A stretch of 64,000 nucleotides of DNA from Microcoleus sp. AS-A8 (GTDB lineage Bacteria; Cyanobacteriota; Cyanobacteriia; Cyanobacteriales; Coleofasciculaceae): positions 1 through 64,000 of the forward strand of contig JAMPKV010000011.1 of the NCBI GenBank assembly GCA_039962225.1. The letters are read 5' to 3'. Shown piece after piece: positions 29,949 through 38,073 of the stretch; within the stretch, counting starts at the first letter, position 1, and the number at the start of each line of letters is the position of its first letter. The position numbers were made by a program, and so were the translations under genes. The notes below the pieces were generated by a model. It was not told the origin of the DNA, made no database searches, and saw only the letters and a list, made by a program, of their open reading frames with translations.

Positions 29949-30659
29949 TCAGCCATCTCTGTCCTTTGCTCCGAGCAAGCGATCATATTCCTCTCTAATA
30001 ACCCTGAAACACTCGCAGGAAAAAGATTCCAGCCCCTGTTGATCGATGATCTGGACGTGGCCTCGGTGGTACCGGATCAGATTCTTCTCCTGAAGCTTTT
30101 GGGCGGCTTGGGTGACACCAGCGCGGCGCACGCCCAGCATGTGACCGAGGAACTCCTGGGTAAGCTTAAGGTCATCTGAGTTAATGCGGTCTTGGGATTC
30201 GAGCAGCCAGCGTGCCAAGCGTTGGTCTAAAACGTGGAGGCTGTTGCAGCCTGTGGTCTGCGAGATTTGGGCGATCAGGGCTTGTGTGTAGCGCAGCAGC
30301 ACGTCACGCAGATCCTTATTGCGATCGAACTCCTCCAGCAACGGCTGTGCCTCTACCTGGATTGCGCTGCCTGCTATTTGTATGATGTATTCCGTCTGTG
30401 TAGTCTCCCTTCCGCCCATGAAGGCATTGACGCCGACCACTTCACGGTTGCCGACCATACCCGCCTCAGCCGTGGAGCCGTCATTCATGGTGACTGTGAT
30501 CGAGATCAGGCAATCGATGGGGAAATAGAGATTCTTGATCGTCTCGCCCGGATGGTGGAGTATGGTGCCCTGTTTCAGCGAGACTCGCTTCAGGTTGGGG
30601 GCAAGCTTTTTGTATAGCTCACGGGGCAGGGCGGCAAGCAGGCGGTTTTCAGTAACCAT
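29949..30659 (-). CDS. Crp/Fnr-family transcription regulator
   Basis: 236 residues. N-terminal cyclic-nucleotide-binding-like beta-barrel (about 15-130: GTILHHPGETIKNLYFPIDCLISI), a dimerisation helix (KDLRDVLLRYTQALIAQ), and a C-terminal winged helix (TQEFLGHMLGVRRAGVTQAAQKLQ). The canonical cAMP-contacting residues are not evident, so the ligand, if any, is unknown. Similar single-domain regulators are abundant in cyanobacteria. Lies in the 29.4-32.9 kb regulatory cassette; 157 bases separate it from the degenerate receiver. Confidence 0.9.
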   Translation of the reverse strand: MVTENRLLAALPRELYKKLAPNLKRVSLKQGTILHHPGETIKNLYFPIDCLISITVTMNDGSTAEAGMVGNREVVGVNAFMGGRETTQTEYIIQIAGSAIQVEAQPLLEEFDRNKDLRDVLLRYTQALIAQISQTTGCNSLHVLDQRLARWLLESQDRINSDDLKLTQEFLGHMLGVRRAGVTQAAQKLQEKNLIRYHRGHVQIIDQQGLESFSCECFRVIREEYDRLLGAKDRDG

Positions 30660-30703
30660 GTGGAAAAGTGTTAGAAGTCGTATACCCGTAATTAGACCTC
30701 TTA

Positions 30704-30734
30704 CCAGCGATTTTTGCTACGCAAAAATCGCTGG
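30704..30734. repeat. Perfect 14-bp stem-loop in the Crp/coiled-coil gap
   Basis: CCAGCGATTTTTGC and its exact complement separated by TAC. It lies between the coiled-coil gene stop and the crp-like gene start on the minus strand, so it could terminate or attenuate the cassette transcript. No T-run follows outside the stem on that strand. Confidence 0.75.
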
Positions 30735-30767
30735 ACCAAACCTCATTGCAGCCCTTGTGCAAAAAGT

Positions 30768-31298
30768 CTATTTTTGCCATGTATCACTAGGTCTCAACTC
30801 CAAGCCCATGCGCTCCAACTCCTGGACAGCCTGACGCATCTCATCGATCACAAGTTGCTGCTCATAGGTGGACTGACGGACGTCTTCAGCGGCTTGTCGT
30901 AGCATCTCGGCTACCACCCGCGCTTCTTCAGTTGCCTGCCGCAATTTCTCAGCAGCTTGCCGCGCTTGCTCTGCGGCTTGCCGCGATTTCTCAGCAGCTT
31001 GCCGCGCTTGCTCTGCGGCTTGGTACGAATTGTCAGTAGAGATACGCAACTGCTCGGACACGCGACGCTGCTCCTCGGATTCTTGACGCTCAGCCTCAGC
31101 GCTGACTCGAAGTTCTTCGTTAATTAGCCTTTGCTCCTCAGCGGCGGCCCAACTGACTACTAATTCAAGCTGTTGCTGAGTTACTAGATGGCGTTGCCTC
31201 TGTGCTTGCTTCCGCTGTTTCTCGGCAGCTTGGCGCTGTTTCTTAGGTTTGCCATCATCGATGGAATACGGGTAAGTGTTCAATCGCTGGTTGATCAC
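30768..31298 (-). CDS. Heptad-repeat coiled-coil protein
   Basis: 176 residues, nearly all predicted helix and highly charged. From about residue 92 it has seven consecutive heptads of the form RQAAEQA/RQAAEKS, preceded by looser EQ-rich helices (residues 20-90). No catalytic or membrane motif. Start codon is GTG with a GGAG ribosome-binding site five bases upstream. A 42-bp DNA unit is duplicated in tandem inside it (30939-31022), so heptad number may vary between strains. Position within a regulator cassette suggests a scaffold or oligomerising partner, which is inference. Confidence 0.75.
   Translation of the reverse strand: MINQRLNTYPYSIDDGKPKKQRQAAEKQRKQAQRQRHLVTQQQLELVVSWAAAEEQRLINEELRVSAEAERQESEEQRRVSEQLRISTDNSYQAAEQARQAAEKSRQAAEQARQAAEKLRQATEEARVVAEMLRQAAEDVRQSTYEQQLVIDEMRQAVQELERMGLELRPSDTWQK
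30939..31022. repeat. Tandem 42-bp duplication inside the coiled-coil gene
   Basis: Two adjacent 42-bp units (30939-30980 and 30981-31022) differ at only a few positions; each encodes 14 residues, two heptads. In-frame expansion by replication slippage is the likely origin. Confidence 0.8.
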
Positions 31299-31345
31299 AG
31301 TTTCTCCATAAGTACGCTTGTCTCATCCCATAACTCATTGCTCTC

Positions 31346-32506
31346 CTATCCCTTCAAAATCAGGTGATGCTGGGAGTCTAAGCTCAGCTTCTTTTGCAGT
31401 TGCAGTTGAGTCAGCAACCGAGTAATGCTGACTCGGGTTGTACAGCAGGCAGTGGCAAGCTCTTCATGCGTTAGACGAACACTCAGCCGAGTACCATTCG
31501 CTACAGGTTGCCCAATTTCCTGTTTCAACAACTCTAATAAACTGTACAGGCGGTCTGGAACTCGTGTTTGTCCGTAAACCGCTAGCAGCGATTCCGTTTG
31601 TTTGAGTCGTTTGCTAATTTGGGGTAAAAGGCGCTGCTTGAGTTCAGGAGAGTTCGCAAACTCGCTCAAGGGAATGCACCATAGCTGAGTATCGGCGAGG
31701 GCTGTTGCCTCATAGAGTGGCAGGGCAGTCAGCGTCGAACTAAAGGGGGCTGAGGGACCGGCTAACCCAATTAACACCTCTTGACCGCTAGGAGAAAATG
31801 TTGTGAGCTTCACCAGTCCCGAACGAACCTGCCAAATTACCTGAGGGTTTAAAGGCACGATTTCCCCCTTGTGATAGAGGTGCACAGGGTAACCCTCAGT
31901 GGCCTTGCTCTCTGCCTGTTCTGGTGCTTCGACCGCATGGCAATCGCTGGGGTGGCGCAACAGCCAACGCAGGGTCAGCGGTTGGTTGGCTTCCGCAGAG
32001 TTGACCTCTACAAGTAGAGTGACATTAAACACCGTACCTTCATAGGGCTGCAAGCGAACCTGCCACTTGTGTTTCCACTGTCTTTGCTGGAGTTGCTGCA
32101 ACTGGGTCTGAAACTGTTGGCGAATTTCATGAGTGACGAAAGACGTTAGTGACCGACCAATCAGCAACGATTGCGAGAGGTTAAGCAACTTGGCAGCCGC
32201 CGAATTAGCTTCCTGAATCGTGCCTGCTGCATCTGTGAGCAGGCAAGCATCGGGGATAAACTCCAACAACGCTTGGTAGCGCTGCTGCAAGGCTTCCATA
32301 GTCTGGTCAGCCAATAATAACCGTTGATTCTGCTGCTGTAGCATCTCGGCAGCTACCTCAAGTCGCTCAGATGCAATACCGAGTTCTTTCAGGGCTGATG
32401 GCAGTAAAGTCGGTGGCAGTGAAGAGGATGTGTTAATTCCTTGATACAGCTTGGCTAAGCGATTAGACATCGCTTCGACCTGTTGAGTAAAGACAGTGGC
32501 ATTCAT
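31346..32506 (-). CDS. PAS-domain Crp-type transcription regulator
   Basis: 386 residues. A short coiled coil (about 30-75) leads to a PAS domain (FIPDACLLTDAAGTIQEANSAA), then a cNMP-like barrel (VHLYHKGEIVPL...) and a winged helix (LTHEELATACCTTRVSITRLLTQLQ). PAS joined to a Crp output is unusual: Crp proteins normally sense through the barrel alone. Start chosen at ATG 32506; the longer frame uses a TTG inside the upstream receiver gene. Only 14 bases separate it from that receiver gene, so the pair is almost certainly co-transcribed. Confidence 0.85.
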   Translation of the reverse strand: MNATVFTQQVEAMSNRLAKLYQGINTSSSLPPTLLPSALKELGIASERLEVAAEMLQQQNQRLLLADQTMEALQQRYQALLEFIPDACLLTDAAGTIQEANSAAAKLLNLSQSLLIGRSLTSFVTHEIRQQFQTQLQQLQQRQWKHKWQVRLQPYEGTVFNVTLLVEVNSAEANQPLTLRWLLRHPSDCHAVEAPEQAESKATEGYPVHLYHKGEIVPLNPQVIWQVRSGLVKLTTFSPSGQEVLIGLAGPSAPFSSTLTALPLYEATALADTQLWCIPLSEFANSPELKQRLLPQISKRLKQTESLLAVYGQTRVPDRLYSLLELLKQEIGQPVANGTRLSVRLTHEELATACCTTRVSITRLLTQLQLQKKLSLDSQHHLILKG

Positions 32507-32520
32507 GTTGTAGGTACTTA

Positions 32521-32925
32521 TTAAACGTGTTGAGTTAGGCAAGTAACTGTTGTGATTAACTTGTTGATATCAAACGGTTTAGGTAAGTGCTCCTCAAAGC
32601 CGACCGATAGACCGTGGGCGCGATCGCCTTTTCTGGCGTATGTTGTCAGAGGAATTGCTGGAATCTGGACTTGCTTTTGCATCTTAAGGGTTTTCACTTT
32701 GTGCATCAGCGAGTAGCCATCTTCCTTGGGCAACCGAATTTCACTGATTAAAAGGTCTAGTTTAAGTTGTTTCAGGATTTTTATAGCTTCATCTGTCGAT
32801 GTTGCTGCGATCATCTCGACGCCATACTCTTCCAACAACAGGGTCAGCAGATATCGAGAATCAGGGTCACTCTCAACAACGAGGACTTGCAGCTCATCGA
32901 GCGATAAAGATTGATAACACACCAT
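32521..32925 (-). CDS. Receiver protein with Glu at the phosphorylation site
   Basis: 134 residues, single receiver domain: acidic residues E18/D20 in VVESD, then LLISEIRLPKEDG where E62 occupies the place of the phosphoacceptor Asp, while T95 and K116 (LPKPFD) are kept. Glu here often mimics the phosphorylated state, so the protein may be constitutively active. Start set at ATG 32925, giving a standard receiver; an open frame extends to 33156 but the extra 77 residues are not domain-like. First gene of the cassette, directly ahead of the PAS-Crp regulator. Confidence 0.78.
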   Translation of the reverse strand: MVCYQSLSLDELQVLVVESDPDSRYLLTLLLEEYGVEMIAATSTDEAIKILKQLKLDLLISEIRLPKEDGYSLMHKVKTLKMQKQVQIPAIPLTTYARKGDRAHGLSVGFEEHLPKPFDINKLITTVTCLTQHV

Positions 32926-33379
32926 CCTTGAGATACTTTGTCCATATGCAAAGAGCACTGCCAAATTAAGCAGACTGCATTTGCCTACGGTTTTGTGTAT
33001 AGACAAATGCCAGCAATTGTTAATTGCATGATTAGGCTCTTTAGTCAATAGACTGGAAGTTCTGAAGATAGAGCTAGTTAAAGAACAGCAACCAGTAACA
33101 GGCAAGGGTTGAGAGCCTAATTGCCAACTTTCATTCAGGTTAATTCCAACCCGCATCGAGATTCAGTACGGTTTGGTACTGAAGCAACCTATTCATGCTA
33201 ACGGCAAAATACAGCCCCGCAACCGCTGAATACGCAATCCGTTTCGATAACTCTCTTATTCCCTAAATGAGGAGTGGGAGAGTGGGAGAGGGGGGGAGTG
33301 GGGGAGTGGGGGAGTGGGGGAGAGTGGGGAAGATATTGTTTAGACGTTTAAAAAAGGGGTCTATAAGTCGGATTTGGTA
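32926..33379. other. Intergenic region with G-rich minisatellite
   Basis: About 450 bases between the receiver gene (minus strand) and the cupin gene. Contains a purine-rich tandem repeat (33271-33330). No gene supported; the promoter of the regulatory cassette should lie at 32926-33150. Confidence 0.5.
33271..33330. repeat. G-rich tandem repeat (GGGGGAGT units)
   Basis: Around 60 bases built from AGTGGGGG-like units. On the plus strand it could form G-quadruplexes. Such tracts recur in filamentous cyanobacterial genomes. Confidence 0.8.
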
Positions 33380-33754
33380 TTACCCAGGAATTTCTCGGCT
33401 ATCTTCTGGCTTCGAGGGCCATCGGACAGTCAGAACAGTAGAATCTTCTTCAGCAGACCAATAATGAGGCACCCCCGGCAGCCAGAGAACATAATCGCCT
33501 TCACGAGACATTAGGAACTCTTGCTCCGGGAATTGAAGGCGAAATCGTCCCTTAATGAGGATGGAAAGTGTGGTTGCTTCAATGTTCGTGGCCCACTGGG
33601 TTCTGCCGTCTCCAGCTTGATGGACACCCCATTTCACTTCTAGAAGGGGGGTGGAACGAGGGTCATCGCTTGGAGTAATAAAGTGACCGAGGAACCAACC
33701 CCATCGATTCGCACCTTCAACACTGGCGTTTCCAGAAACAACTTTAGGCGGCAT
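33380..33754 (-). CDS. Small cupin-fold protein
   Basis: 124 residues with a single beta-barrel pattern: W-GVHQAGDG, LSILIKGRFRLQFPE, GDYVLWLPGVPHYW and a final SAEEDSTVLTVRWPS. The PGVPHYW motif resembles the metal-binding end of cupins, but the full cupin His/Glu set is not evident. Homologues have sometimes been mislabelled as signal peptidase in databases; there is no Ser/Lys peptidase motif here. Function unknown; separate from galE by 82 bases. Confidence 0.7.
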   Translation of the reverse strand: MPPKVVSGNASVEGANRWGWFLGHFITPSDDPRSTPLLEVKWGVHQAGDGRTQWATNIEATTLSILIKGRFRLQFPEQEFLMSREGDYVLWLPGVPHYWSAEEDSTVLTVRWPSKPEDSREIPG

Positions 33755-33836
33755 TAGCTAATTTGTTCCTAAGGGAGAGCAACTCATACCAAATCTGCAT
33801 TAATAACCCCTTTTTGCCCTATGTCTTTTGTTCTTT

Positions 33837-34937
33837 TTACCTGGTGCCCTCTGCCTTCTGCCTAGTGCCTGTTGTTCCCTCATCTGGAAGTTCCGGGATT
33901 TCCCGTGAAAAGGAAGATCCATGCCGCTGCTGATGCCACTGCCATGCATGAGTTACGATATCCTTGATCTTGGGGTATTGAGGATGCCAACCCAAAACTT
34001 TTCTGGCTTTGTCGCTACTGCCCACTAAGACAGGTGGGTCGCCCGGTCGGCGATCGCATTCTACGATGTTGATGGCTTTTCCCGTGACTTCCTGGGTCGT
34101 TTCTATCACTTCTCGCACAGAAAAGCCACTACCATTTCCTAGATTAAATACCTCACTATCTCCCTGTTTAACTAAGTACTCTAGACCTAAAACATGGGCT
34201 TGAGCCAAGTCGGTGACGTGAATATAATCCCGGATACAAGTGCCGTCTCTGGTAGCATAATCGGTACCAAAAATAGATACGGATTCCCGTTTACCCAAAG
34301 CCGCTAAAAGTACCAGTGGAATCAGGTGAGTTTCAGGCGTGTGGTCTTCACCCAGCAAGCCAGTTGGGTCCGCCCCTGCGGCGTTAAAGTAGCGGAAACA
34401 CACAGACTTTAAACCGTAGGCTTGATCAAAATCAGACAACATTCGCTCCACCATCCACTTGGTAGTTGCATAGGGGCTGATGGGGTCTTGAGGGTGGTCT
34501 TCTACCAGGGGAATCGTCTTTGGTACCCCATAAAGAGCGCAAGTAGAAGAAAATACAAACTTATTAATAGAAGCGGCCACCATTGCTTCTAAAAGCGTCA
34601 GGGTACCTGCGACATTGTTGCGGTAATATTTGGCGGGATCGGTGACAGATTCACCGACGGCAATAAAAGCCGCAAAATGCATCACCGCCGTAATATTGTG
34701 TGTTGTAAATAGTTGGTCGAGAAGGGCGCGATCGCTAATATCACCCACAATCAACTTAACCTTCAACACCTGTTCCACAAGTTCTCGATGGCCGTAGGAC
34801 AGATTATCCAGAACGATTACCTCGTAACCTGCCTGAATCAGAGCTAATACAGCGTGGGAGCCAATGTATCCGGCCCCCCCTGTTACTAAAATGGTAGATT
34901 TTCCCTGAGACACGTTTACTTCTTCCTCCTCGAACAT
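33837..34937 (-). CDS. galE: UDP-glucose 4-epimerase
   Basis: Interconverts UDP-glucose and UDP-galactose. SDR fold with VTGGAGYIGSH at the N terminus, catalytic Ser in SSTCALYG, the Tyr/Lys pair in YATTK and the substrate region RYFNAAGADPTGLLGEDH, all diagnostic. The C-terminal tail (TGTRQKAEGTR) is encoded by TTCTGCC-type heptamers and extends the normal end by about ten residues. The start codon follows the stop of the GH1-RmlD gene immediately, so translation is probably coupled. It can feed UDP-galactose to the Glf-type mutase encoded 3 kb upstream. Confidence 0.95.
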   Translation of the reverse strand: MFEEEEVNVSQGKSTILVTGGAGYIGSHAVLALIQAGYEVIVLDNLSYGHRELVEQVLKVKLIVGDISDRALLDQLFTTHNITAVMHFAAFIAVGESVTDPAKYYRNNVAGTLTLLEAMVAASINKFVFSSTCALYGVPKTIPLVEDHPQDPISPYATTKWMVERMLSDFDQAYGLKSVCFRYFNAAGADPTGLLGEDHTPETHLIPLVLLAALGKRESVSIFGTDYATRDGTCIRDYIHVTDLAQAHVLGLEYLVKQGDSEVFNLGNGSGFSVREVIETTQEVTGKAINIVECDRRPGDPPVLVGSSDKARKVLGWHPQYPKIKDIVTHAWQWHQQRHGSSFSREIPELPDEGTTGTRQKAEGTR

Positions 34938-37196
34938 CTAAACTTTTTGGCGCTCATCGAAATATCGGGCCATGGCATGATCCAGGCTGGGGAGTAGTAC
35001 ACCACGCTCGCTACCGAGAACGCTGTACGTTGGACGGGGAGCGGTAAGACCAAGTTCTCGTGTAGGACGAGCTTCAACACCAGATGCATCAACACCAGCC
35101 ATAGAAGCAGCCAGCCGCGCCAACTGGGCCCACGCGATCGCGCTATTATTAGCCAAGTGCCACAAGCCGCACTCGCCGTCAATTAACAGATCTAGACTAG
35201 CATTCACCAAATCCGGCACATAGGTAGGCGAAATCACAGAATCGTCTGCGGCTATAAACCGATGCCCAGCCGCCAACTGGCGTAGTGCAATGGTAACAAA
35301 ATTGTACTCATCCCACGGCCCGAAGAATGCACTCGTGCGGATTACTAGCGATGATGGATAAGCCTTTAAAACCCTCGCCTCCGCCAGAGCTTTGCTGCGA
35401 CCATACACATTAAGAGGTGCAACTGCGTTGCTTTCTACATAAGGGTTGGCACCAGTCCCATCAAATACAAGGTCTGATGAGAAGGTGAGCAGCGCCACTC
35501 CCCGATGAGCACAACTTTGCGCGAGGATAGCAGGCCCCTCAGCGTTTACACGCAGGCAGATGTCAGGTTCGCGCTCCGCATCATCCACACGAACGTACCC
35601 TGCCGCGTTCACAATCGCCCATGGATTTAATTGAGTAAGAGCCGTATCAACGGAAGCGGGGTTAGTAATATCCATTTCTGAGCGAGTCAGCAGGTGGTAT
35701 GGGATACCTCGGACGTCACACACACGGGCAAAGGCTTTGCCCAGAGTCCCTCTCGCTCCAATGATTACCAGGGGACGTACTGATTTGGGAGTGTGGATGG
35801 TGGATGGTGGATGAGCTAGAGATTGAGAATCATCTTGCCTAGTCCCTAGTCGCCAGTCCTCAGTCTCGAAACCTAAATCCTTTGGGCGACAACTGACTGA
35901 TGGGTAGAGCAGTCGCTCAGGTCGGTGCCACCAGCCTGGTGTCTCAAGTAACGGGTGATCGGACTCGTACCTAGTGGCTAAATCCCTTACCATCCGGGCA
36001 ATTGCTGTGGGTCGGGGTCGTGGGCCACGCAGGTCGAACACCCCTGGCTCGTAGTAACCCTCAGCGCGAGTTACCAGACTATTCCAGTTGTAGGCACCGA
36101 GGAGAGACCAAGCCGTCACCGCCCGCACATCCACGCCCTCGTGCCGCAACCAAACCGCCCCATCCCAAACTTCCTTCAACCAGCGCAGTTGCTCTTCACG
36201 GGTGCAGCCGAGGTGTACCTCAGTTATAGCCAACGGCAGCCCGTAGCGCTCCCATGTTTCTTTCAGGAGTACACGGGTTCCGGCTGTCCCCTCAGCACAG
36301 ACACGTACTGCTTCTACGTCTGCGTATTTGTGTATACCATTGCCGCCATGAGAGCAAGCTGGATAGTTCTCTGTGTGTTCATCTAGGAAGCGTTCACTCG
36401 TGAGGTAGTGGTTAATTCCAAGCACGTCTGGTGGGCAAGGATTGTCCAAAAACCACTGTAGTTCGGCTTCATCCACACCCAAGTCGCACAGGTGATTCCA
36501 TATTATGCTAGAGCGATGCAGGCGACCGCACAGCAAATCGAAGCTCAACCAGCGGCGCTCATTCTCAAACTCTGCCTGATATGCGAGAAGCGGTGTGCTA
36601 TGGGTTTTACCCAAGTCCTCCGTCTGCACCAGTTGCGCGGCAGGGTTTACCTCACGAATTGCCCGCATCGCAACCACAGTGGCGCGGCACTCCGTAAGCA
36701 AGGCACGAGCGAAGGTTAACCCATCCCGTCCGTGAGGATACCAATGACCGTACAGTCCGCTGAAACGTGCCGTCGTCAGTGGCTCGTTGACAGGTGTGTA
36801 ATTTTCTACCCACGGATAACGCTCTGCAACCGCACGGGCGAACTCAGCAAGTTTCTCAGGAAAGGCTGGATCGATGAGGCTGGTATGGCGAGGGCCGCTG
36901 CCGTGGTGAACTAGACCCACGATGGGACGAATACCGAGTTCACGCAAACGCCCAAGCCGCTCATCTGCCCATGACCAGTCAGCACTCATCTTACCGTTGG
37001 GTGCAGTCCGCTCCCACAGTACGGGGTAGCGAATGCTACGCACACCCAATTCTGCAAATAAGTCGAGGTCATCTATGCGGGAGGCATGACCGTTTAGCTC
37101 CAGCTGGTCGAAATATTGGTCGCCGACGCGATTAACGGTGCATTCGACTCCAGCCCACACCTCTAGGGGTGAGATAGTAATTGGCTCTCTCTTCAT
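34938..37196 (-). CDS. GH1 glycosidase - RmlD-like reductase fusion
   Basis: A 752-residue two-enzyme polypeptide. Residues 1-435 form a GH1-like barrel with acid/base E138 in TPVNEPL and nucleophile E326 in LAITEVHLG. A variable linker (about 440-474), encoded partly by heptamer repeats, leads to an SDR domain (475-750) like dTDP-4-dehydrorhamnose reductase: GARGTLG (480-486), SSDLVFDG, Tyr/Lys in YGRSK and a TSAFFGPWDEYNF segment. Fusing a glycosidase to a nucleotide-sugar reductase is odd; the role may be in assembling or recycling a deoxysugar-containing glycan. No signal peptide. It overlaps nothing upstream and its TAG directly abuts the galE ATG. Confidence 0.88.
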   Translation of the reverse strand: MKREPITISPLEVWAGVECTVNRVGDQYFDQLELNGHASRIDDLDLFAELGVRSIRYPVLWERTAPNGKMSADWSWADERLGRLRELGIRPIVGLVHHGSGPRHTSLIDPAFPEKLAEFARAVAERYPWVENYTPVNEPLTTARFSGLYGHWYPHGRDGLTFARALLTECRATVVAMRAIREVNPAAQLVQTEDLGKTHSTPLLAYQAEFENERRWLSFDLLCGRLHRSSIIWNHLCDLGVDEAELQWFLDNPCPPDVLGINHYLTSERFLDEHTENYPACSHGGNGIHKYADVEAVRVCAEGTAGTRVLLKETWERYGLPLAITEVHLGCTREEQLRWLKEVWDGAVWLRHEGVDVRAVTAWSLLGAYNWNSLVTRAEGYYEPGVFDLRGPRPRPTAIARMVRDLATRYESDHPLLETPGWWHRPERLLYPSVSCRPKDLGFETEDWRLGTRQDDSQSLAHPPSTIHTPKSVRPLVIIGARGTLGKAFARVCDVRGIPYHLLTRSEMDITNPASVDTALTQLNPWAIVNAAGYVRVDDAEREPDICLRVNAEGPAILAQSCAHRGVALLTFSSDLVFDGTGANPYVESNAVAPLNVYGRSKALAEARVLKAYPSSLVIRTSAFFGPWDEYNFVTIALRQLAAGHRFIAADDSVISPTYVPDLVNASLDLLIDGECGLWHLANNSAIAWAQLARLAASMAGVDASGVEARPTRELGLTAPRPTYSVLGSERGVLLPSLDHAMARYFDERQKV

Positions 37197-37268
37197 TAGA
37201 TTAGTGTCCTGCTACAGGGCTGCCATAATAGTGAATGGGTATAGATGCACCCTGTGATAATTCAAGGC

Positions 37269-37729
37269 TCAAGCAAATTCTTTGATCAAAAGGAAAACCC
37301 AGGCTCCGATGAAGAGTAACGACACGAGAATAGGAGGCAACCCCCTAACCAACGTATAAAAAACGTGTCTTTCATCGCAGGAAAATGCTCAATTGTGTCG
37401 TCTTTGAAATAGCTCTCGAATGACTCACACAATTCAGCTATAGAGTATATGGCGTTAATAACGCTGGCATAAATAATAAGGCTTAATATCAGCGCCAGGG
37501 CAGGAAGAAGCCAAATAAGACAACATGGCAAATCGCCATACCTTGGGCTTTTTGGTTCTGGCGGTGAGTTCAGCATGAGCGCATCAGCACTAACCAGAAA
37601 AGGCTGTGAGAAGATAAGCCAAATTACTCTTTGATTGAGCAAGTTTTCTTCGTCATCAATTCGTTTGCGGATAATGCGGTAAAGTTCAGCGGCAGATGTT
37701 GGCTTTGGCAGGATGGTAGCTTCAGGCAT
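37269..37729 (-). pseudogene. Membrane protein gene with apparent frameshift
   Basis: The annotated frame (37286-37729) encodes a helical N terminus (RIIRKRIDDEENLLNQR), then hydrophobic segments near 30-50 and 70-95, but its last 20 residues look random. Shifting frame at the six-A tract 37358-37363 (T run on the coding strand) restores a typical membrane helix, LPPILVSLLFIGAWVFLLI, ending at a stop at 37269. One missing base would explain this, either a real mutation or an assembly error. The intact protein would have three membrane helices; family unknown to me. Confidence 0.6.
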
Positions 37730-37974
37730 AGAAACTTTTCGGAAAAAAGCTCTAGATAGAGGTGAGATATTACTGAATGAGGAAACCGGACTTGTAGGAG
37801 GAGAAGCAATACTTCTGGGTTAGTAATGTTCAATTTTGAGAGCGTCCCCAACCTCCTGGTATGAGTTCCGGTTTACAAAGAGGGGCTTTGTTTCCTCGTT
37901 TTTCAGAGAGTTTTCCTGGGGCTGAAATAACTTGGAACGGGAGCCTTTGTTCCCCCTGTTAGAGCCTCCCCTGC

Positions 37975-37992
37975 CCCCCTGTTTAAAGGGGG
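37975..37992. repeat. Hairpin CCCCCT-GTTTAA-AGGGGG
   Basis: A 6-bp stem in the region downstream of the glf fusion gene (minus strand). C- and G-rich hairpins of this kind are dispersed in cyanobacterial intergenic DNA; it may act as a transcript end. Confidence 0.5.
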
Positions 37993-38073
37993 AAGCACAG
38001 GATAGGATACTTCGTTGTTATTTGACGGGGACTAGGGGGGCTCGAACCTTCGTGTGTGAGCTTTTATCGCTTC

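Noticed and set aside
30704-30734. Intrinsic terminator with full confidence
   Set aside because: The stem is perfect, but no T-run follows it, so it is listed as a repeat/hairpin only.
33271-33330. Possible CRISPR array
   Set aside because: Units are short, continuous and without spacers; it is a simple tandem repeat.
33267-33464. 65-codon plus-strand open frame
   Set aside because: Its first third is the G-rich repeat; no protein features.
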